A stretch of DNA of 64,000 bases from Acorus gramineus (Eukaryota; Streptophyta; Magnoliopsida; Acorales; Acoraceae): the NCBI GenBank assembly GCA_030737835.1, contig CM060847.1, forward strand, positions 21,726,433-21,790,432, read 5' to 3'. Positions 58,225-64,000 of this stretch are shown piece after piece. Numbering within the stretch: position 1 is the first letter of the stretch; each line of letters begins with the position of its first letter. Made by a program: the position numbers and the translations under genes. The notes beneath the pieces are model-generated. The model worked only from the letters and a program-made list of their open reading frames with translations. It searched no databases and had not been told where the DNA came from.

Positions 58225-59045
58225 GGCTATACCTTTTTTTTTTTTTTTTAAGAAAGAGGTTGGTATTCACCTTTGTATTAGATAGAAGAGGGAATGTCCA
58301 AACAAGGGCTACAAAACACTTGTCAAAATCAAAATAGAAAATACAACATAAAAATAAAAGTACTTTATGTAAGAAGAACACTGTAGCAGAAGAGGATTCT
58401 ATCAACCAGTGCTCTAGAGGAACCTCTTACGATTGCAAGGATGGACTACCCAAGCACACAAATACTTAAAATACAAAGTAACAAACAGAGTGAAAATTTG
58501 AATTTACATCACACACACACACTTGAGGTGGTGAGTAATATTTATTTATTAAGAAGAGTTGTTACAATAGTACGAAGAAGAAGTGATAAACCTTCCACAA
58601 ATCAAGGAATATCTTAACAACCTCAAGAGAAGATAAACCTTATCTACAAGTAACAAATCAGTGATCAACCGGAGATATTATTGCTTGACTAGATGTGCTG
58701 TTAACAAATACGTCCTCCCCTCATCATCACCCCACCTGCCCCTGCACAAAAAACATCCTCATTCCAAAATAAATTTCACCGCACCCTCACAAATATTCTC
58801 CACATATGGAGAGCAACCACGGAACACTACGAGATTTCTTGTCGACCAAATAGACCATAGAACAGTCGGGATAGAGGATTGTGAGACCTTCATGGCCACA
58901 ATCCTAATCTCCCATGACTCGAAGTCTTCTCCCCACCCTCCAGAGCTCCTCCAAAGAGGCAAAGTTCCCATCCATTCTCTGTATTCTTCGCTATGGAACA
59001 GCCAGGATGTAGGATCGTTCAGGACAAAAATCTGCTCCTCTTACC
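58225..59045 (-). mobile_element. LINE relic: 3' end of an ORF2
   Basis: On the minus strand the piece begins inside a C-terminal ORF2 frame (59043 to 58759), with EEQIFVLNDPTSWLFHSEEY and PTVLWSIWSTRNLVVFRG, the typical region after zf-RVT. Non-coding sequence follows to a poly(A) tail (T-run at about 58232-58250). It is heavily truncated at the 5' side. It is unrelated in detail to the LINE at 45.5-51.5 kb. Confidence 0.65.
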
Positions 59046-60297
59046 TATAAATAGAAGTATTGCTGCTCCAAGGCTCAGAACACACCACCTATTTGTGTGG
59101 GGCCCACATTGTTTTTTCTTGGTGGGGTCCACATGGTTGTGGTGGTGAATGGATTTGATTTAGTTTGTTTATTTGATTTATTTGTTTAAGCCGGACTCTC
59201 AATTTTTTTTTTCTAATTTTTTTATTAGCTCAAAAAAAAATCCAGCATCTAATTTTTTTTTTTTTATCATGCATTTACGTTAAAACAAAATGCAACGCTA
59301 GGTATATCATTCATTCACAATCTAATAAAACCCAACATTAGTTAGTCCTTATCTTAAAAAACAAACATTATTTAGTCCCCTATACCCACTCTAACTAGGT
59401 GTGTGTGTATATATATATTGTTAAATTTTTCTTACATTTTATGTGAATGATATATTCAATTTATTAGAATATGTATTTTACTTTTTATAAATATACATAT
59501 ATTTATATGATTTTAAAAATAAAAACATAGCTGAATTGTGTTTGAAAATGTAAAAATGATAAACTGTTTTGCTAATTTACATTTTGGAAATACAATCAAA
59601 CAAAACCAGCATAGATATTATTTCATGCATTCATCATCCATACATAATCAACATAGGTAATACATCTTGTACTTAATATCCTTATAAAACCATCACATAT
59701 GAAACAACCATACGAACCCAAACACAAAAAAATCTTCAAAAATATCTCCAAGTTCATTCTTTTTCTTAAACTTCATCAAAATAATTAGGTATTTCCATGA
59801 TTGAACGTGTAAATAATCAGCAAATATTATTATTTTCATAATAGAAAAAAAATTCATAAATCCATATTTATCATAATAATAAAAAAAAGCATACCTCATT
59901 CTATTGAGAATGAACTTGGAGATTTTCTTGAACTTTGTCAAAACAATTTGGTTTTTCCATTATTGACTCTGTAAAGAGTAGCTAACTTTTTTACTTTCAT
60001 AATAGAAAAAAAAAAAGAATTCACATGTGAATATTAATAATAATAAAAAAGCATACCTCATTCCATTGAGAGCTACCCAATTCAATTTCATAACCACTAT
60101 TGCTGTAATTGGTTGATCCCATGAGTAGCATAAATTGGTAATTAAACAATCCTCATCATACTGCAAACTATAGCTGAATGATGGATTTTCTTCACGTTTT
60201 TCCCAAAATATTCTAACAGATCTACAACATCTCCTTTTTCCATTTGATTATGACGCTTAGTGCGTAAAAAGTTGTTATAATCCTCACAAAGAAAGCC
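59046..60297. other. AT-rich intergenic stretch with a two-copy direct repeat
   Basis: Blocks TTTCATAATAGAAAAAAAA and AAGCATACCTCATTCTATTG recur 161 bases apart (starting 59834 and 59995), a two-copy tandem duplication with drift. The rest is AT-rich without gene signals. Confidence 0.6.
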
Positions 60298-61075
60298 TAA
60301 GGGGCTGTTTGGTAGCAGCGGAAAGCGGATTTTAAGTGCTGATTAATAAGTGCAGAAAGAGGTTATGATGATAATCTTTAAGTGTTCAGTAAAAAAAAGC
60401 GTTTGGTTCAGTGCTAAATTTTATGCAGTTATTTAGATAAGTGTGTTTGGTTAACCAAGTAACATATGTGCTTATTAAAAGGGTATTGTAGTCCATTTTA
60501 TAAGTGCTGAATGTTATTTTGATGTTTGGTTAAAATGAAGAAAACTTTTTTTTTTTGAGATATTAAAGATTGTTCTTTTTTAACATGTTAAAAATAACTG
60601 GACCACGACTACCCTTTTTTTTAACCAAAAAAATATTGCGCCTGGATACCCGGTTGAAAAACAATATATTTCTTGTTTAATCCATTGAAAACTGTGATTT
60701 TTATATGTTTTCACCTATCTCATATGATTGCAAAGACTCCTGAATTGGACTATAAACACATCCAAATGCCATCGTTAAAAAAAAAATACCCAAATAAAAA
60801 AATTGGGTTAGGCCCCTTTTGTAAGAGTTTGACAGTTACATAAATTCTAAAAAACCACACCCAAAAAAATGTTTCATTTTAACATAAAAAGTCCACATAA
60901 ATAAGTAAAAGCAATTAAATTTTTTGGTTCAACATATTAATTATTTATAAGCACTACTATTCAAAATTCAATGCTCCCACAGATGAGGCATTCTTGAATA
61001 TGTTACAAAAGTAACTGCTCCATAGAAAAGTTTTTAATTTTACAGACATGCGTGGGCTAATGGAACTCCTACATT

Positions 61076-61497
61076 TTACTTGATAGCTAGGATTAAAAGC
61101 AAAAAAAAGATGACAAACACCAGCAACATTATACAAAAGCATGCACAACATCCGAAAATCATTAAACCCGTTGATCGTGGTCCTGCGTTGTCCTTCTCCA
61201 CCTTTCTAAGGATGTGCGGTTGTTCATCTTGAAACTCTCCCCTCTTGGACAATGTATCTACCCACATGAAAGAATTAGGATGATCCTGCATGCACCAGAT
61301 TTATATACAAATCAATATGAAAAAAAAAATTTATGTGAATATGTATTATTGAAGACAAGTGCACTTATTTGAACACATACCAATCTCGCAGGGCACCTAA
61401 AAAACCACCGCCCGTAATTCTTATCTGTCCGTGCCATATGAAGGGTCATTGGTCCTCGGCCACAAGCACAATGAATCTCAGAATGAGCGTTCTTCAT
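61076..61497 (-). CDS. GRF-type zinc-finger protein with C-terminal membrane helix
   Basis: Two exons, 61497-61381 and 61285-61076, join across a 95 bp GT...AG intron with phase kept, giving 108 residues. The first exon has CACGRGPMTLHMARTDKNYG then RWFFRCP; the second continues DHPNSFMWVDTL. Together they match the zf-GRF pattern (CxCG, NxGRxF, C, FxWxD), although the last ligand position looks like His rather than Cys. A strongly hydrophobic segment (FGCCACFCIMLLVFVIFFLL) ends the protein, so it is probably tail-anchored. GRF fingers bind single-stranded nucleic acid in several repair proteins. It sits 77 bases downstream of the transposase on the same strand. The frame is intact. The role in the element is unknown. 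Confidence 0.7.
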
Positions 61498-61574
61498 GCT
61501 GTCAACAATATTTACACATCATACATATAGCATTATAATGTACATAGATAGCTAGGAATACAAGAAACTGTGCA

Positions 61575-62895
61575 TCAACGCCTAGACACTAGCAGATTGG
61601 CAATCTCGTCCCGCACTCGATTCATTTCTTGTTGATCGTTCTCAGGTCGGATAACGGGGTATAGCTGCTCAGTGGAACGATCCTCATCAACTGTGGTACT
61701 CTGAAACTGCTCGAACAGGGAATCATGTAGCTTTTTCTTTCTGATAAAATTGTGAATAGCCATAGTTGCAGGAACTATCCGTACTTGGATATCAAATGGA
61801 TAACATGCCATTCTCTTCAAAATGGGAAAGCGCGCCTTCCACACACCAAATGTGCGTTCAATGACGTTCCGCAATGATGAGTGCAACTGATTGAACACCT
61901 CCTCTTTGTTTTGAGGTGTTGCATGCCCCCTATAATCTCCCAACCAATACCTTACGTTTCGGTAAGGTGCAAGAAAACCCTTTTTATTTGTATATCCAGC
62001 ATCCACTAGATAATATTTCCCTGGGGGGGTAATGGGAACATTTTGGCAGGGTCTCGAATCGTCTCCGACAGGATGCGCGAATCATGGGCAGTTCCTTCCC
62101 ATCCCGCCAGTACATAAGTAAATAGCATGTCAAAAGAGCACACGGCAAGCACATTTTGCATGCAATCCCCCTTTCGGCCCCTGTATGGAACTTGGTTATC
62201 CCTATCTATGATTGCATGCACTAGAGTTCCATCCAACGCGCCGATGCAATCCTATAAAAACATATTACTAACCCAAATGAGTTCGCCTTCACTAATGATT
62301 ATGAGGTTTAAAATAACAACGAAAGGGATTGCATGTAATGTAACGAAGTTGTTCATACCTTGAATGCGGGATAAAACCTTGAACTATTCAAAATTTGGTC
62401 GGGTGTATCAGACAAATTGGGTGGTTGGATATTTCGTTCACTCAGTTTCAAACAAGCCTTTAGGACCTTCCTAAAATATCGGGATATGGTCTCCCCGGAG
62501 TGTTGAAAGCGGTCCTGGCAAACTCTGTTCCTCGCATTATGTCCAACAATTAGTAGGAAGATACCCACTTGTTCTTCGATGAATACATTATTTGTGTCTT
62601 TCAACCATCCTTCATCTCGGAATTCTTTAACCAATGCCTTGAACACTGCCTGTTCCATGCGAAATAAATCAAGACACGGGCGTGGGTGTCCATCAAGTAT
62701 CGCACTCATATATTCAGCCCCACTCAAACTAGAATCATGAACTACTCTTCGTGCCCAATGTTGATCAAGATGATCCTGTATGAAATATATCACCATAATA
62801 ACTAGGATCTCATATTCTGTACCCATTCCTAAAACACACATAAACAAAAACATAGCACTAGAATCCATTAGATCATGTCCATCATAATCATCCAT
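61575..62895 (-). pseudogene. PIF/Harbinger transposase (DDE_Tnp_4), one homopolymer frameshift
   Basis: Exon 1 (62895-62359) has the N-terminal helical region (MEQAVFKALVKEFRDEGWLK, QDRFQHSGETISRYFRKVLK). A 107 bp intron (62252-62358, GTATGAAC to TTTATAG) joins in phase to exon 2 (62251-61575). The DDE nuclease is visible: IGALDGTLVHAII (first Asp), WEGTAHDSRIL (second Asp) and SSLRNVIERTFGVWKARFPI (Glu). A C7 run near 62017-62025 shifts the frame between FPLPPQG and the VDAGYTNKKGFLAPYR block, consistent with one lost C. With that exception all motifs are conserved. Cutting needs the Myb-like partner. The start at 62895 is the first ATG in the open frame. Confidence 0.88.
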
Positions 62896-62904
62896 ACATT
62901 TCAA

Positions 62905-63141
62905 AAGTGGAGTTCTTCCCTACACGAACATAAACAATCATTTACACACATGTCCATTCAAAGATAATCATCCATACATGAACCTAAACATAATCATCCA
63001 TACATGAACCTAAACATAATCATCCATACATGGTTGGTGTAAAAATAAACATAAACATAAACATAAACATAACACAATCATCCACATATGTTCAAAAGTA
63101 CCAGAGCACTAGAATCCATGAAACAACAAAAATCAAGACAC
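62905..63141. repeat. Intergenic spacer with short tandem repeats
   Basis: TAATCATCCATACATGAACC, continuing TAAACA, repeats with about 26-base spacing near 62965-63033, followed by ATAAAC hexamers (about 63047-63070). It separates the two Harbinger genes. Confidence 0.7.
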
Positions 63142-64000
63142 CTAAAGCTTGAACACTGAACGCAGTAGTGCAATCCTCGCACTGGGCCTGCTCTCCAGCA
63201 TCCAAACCCTGCGCTGCTTGACATTGAAAAAGAATTGCAAGGCGAGCACATAGAGCTCACTATCAGGGTCAATCTCAGGCATCTGTTGGAGGGACGCAAA
63301 ACATTCTTCGATCGTGGGTGGGGGTGGTGCCAATCTCGCATGCGGACCATGAGCATGCGCGCTTGCCTGGCTGGTGGCGGAGGCTGCAATCCGATCAAGC
63401 ACTCCATCAATCTTCTCCACAAAGTCTTGAACCCCTGATTTTCTCCTTGACTTGGGTGGGCAATGACGTTTGCGCCTCATTGAGGATATGGGTTCATTCA
63501 AATTATCCTCAGACTCAACATCAACATGGTCATCCACTGGGGTTTCTGGAATACTCGATGGGGAGAATGGGGTTGCAGTCGGGTAGGGGGTCTGGGACGT
63601 GGAAGCAAAGTTGCCCATGTCATCAAGAAGGGAGTCTCCAGTGGCCGGAGTGAATTGGTGCTCCCCTGTGGCCGTGACCCCCCCAAACAGCTGTTCCATC
63701 TCATCAGCATGAGGAAGGGGTTTGTATCTGAACTGTTTCACCTCGGGATTAGCCTGTACACCCAAAAATTATGCATTTATTATGTATTTCCCAAGCATTT
63801 GCAAACCTATAAATGAATATTGATTACCTTAATCTGCTCATCCCATCTCTCCTGGTCCATCTGCACGGTTTGTCCAGGGGCAACCTCTCCTATGCCTGTT
63901 ATGGAAATCAATTTCTTCCAAGCATTCCATTGTTTCCTTAGCATGTCCCAGTAATTCTTGAATTGCCTCTGATCATAATTTGTTAGATTCTTGTTATTAA
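63142..64000 (-). CDS. Harbinger Myb/SANT-like DNA-binding protein, 5' part outside the window
   Basis: The last exon (63753-63142, 203 codons plus stop) is joined by a 74 bp GT...AG intron (63754-63827) to an upstream exon that runs off the window at 64000. The upstream exon has the Myb/SANT-like block NYWDMLRKQWNAWKKLI typical of Myb_DNA-bind_3 proteins, which bring the transposase to the element ends and into the nucleus. The last exon has a basic patch RRKRHCPPKSRRKSG (a nuclear signal candidate), a coiled stretch and a helical C-terminus. The frame is intact in the visible part. Gene order (Myb-like upstream of transposase, same strand) fits Harbinger. Confidence 0.75.

Larger units (their letters stand above)
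60298..64000 (-). mobile_element. PIF/Harbinger DNA transposon, left end and genes (right end outside the window)
   Basis: A TAA (60298-60300) precedes GGGGCTGTTTGGTAGCAG, matching the three-base TAA/TTA duplication and GGGSCTGTTTGG ends of plant PIF/Harbinger elements. Subterminal GTTTGGTT repeats occur at about 60398, 60446 and 60521. Inside are a DDE transposase and a Myb/SANT-like gene, the usual Harbinger pair, and an extra GRF zinc-finger gene. The right terminus is not in the window. Whether the left end belongs to this transposase or to a separate MITE is inferred from proximity. Confidence 0.75.

Overview
This is a plant nuclear window, almost certainly from a flowering plant. It contains an intron-rich gene with GT/AG splice sites and the lineage-specific transposons of angiosperm genomes: Tat-, Athila- and Tekay-type Ty3/gypsy retroelements, an L1-like LINE and a PIF/Harbinger transposon. 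I could not name the species. There is no sign of bacterial, viral or organellar DNA.

Region 1 (1-33.9 kb) is one large nested retrotransposon stack. The outermost element is a Tat-lineage Ty3/gypsy element (1729-33667) with about 1.07 kb LTRs and a GAGAT target-site duplication. It carries gag, protease, RT, a double RNase H and integrase, plus an antisense gene with a plant mobile domain (PMD) downstream of integrase. Three later insertions cut its gag-protease frame: a 3.8 kb solo LTR (TSD TCGTG), a deleted minus-strand Tekay-like element (TSD ACCTA) and an Athila-like composite whose two LTRs face each other as a 1.57 kb inverted repeat. The Tat element itself sits inside what looks like a small MITE (halves at 1499-1728 and 33668-33884).

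Region 2 (34.2-41.6 kb) holds the one clear host gene: eight coding exons for a 493-residue RING-CH (MARCH-type) membrane E3 ubiquitin ligase, with probable 3' UTR introns.

Region 3 (41.6-54.6 kb) is AT-rich intergenic DNA. It has a near-perfect 186 bp hairpin, a full-length minus-strand LINE bounded by 14 bp target duplications (45543-51537), and a possible MULE-like non-autonomous element. The LINE carries an unrelated-looking 43-codon coding fragment at its 5' end, inside the target duplications.

Region 4 (54.7-59 kb) has a second 3.5 kb solo LTR of the Tekay-like group (TSD GCATA) and a LINE relic. Region 5 (60.3 kb to the window end) is the left part of a PIF/Harbinger element. It has a DDE transposase (one homopolymer frameshift), a Myb/SANT-like partner gene running off the window, and an extra two-exon gene for a GRF zinc finger joined to a membrane helix.

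The transposon genes are mostly dead. Six in-frame stop codons in the Tat and Tekay genes all look like C-to-T changes (five CAG to TAG, one CGA to TGA), as expected from deamination of methylated cytosine. Only the RING-CH gene looks like an intact host locus; the GRF and Myb-like genes also have uninterrupted frames within what is visible.
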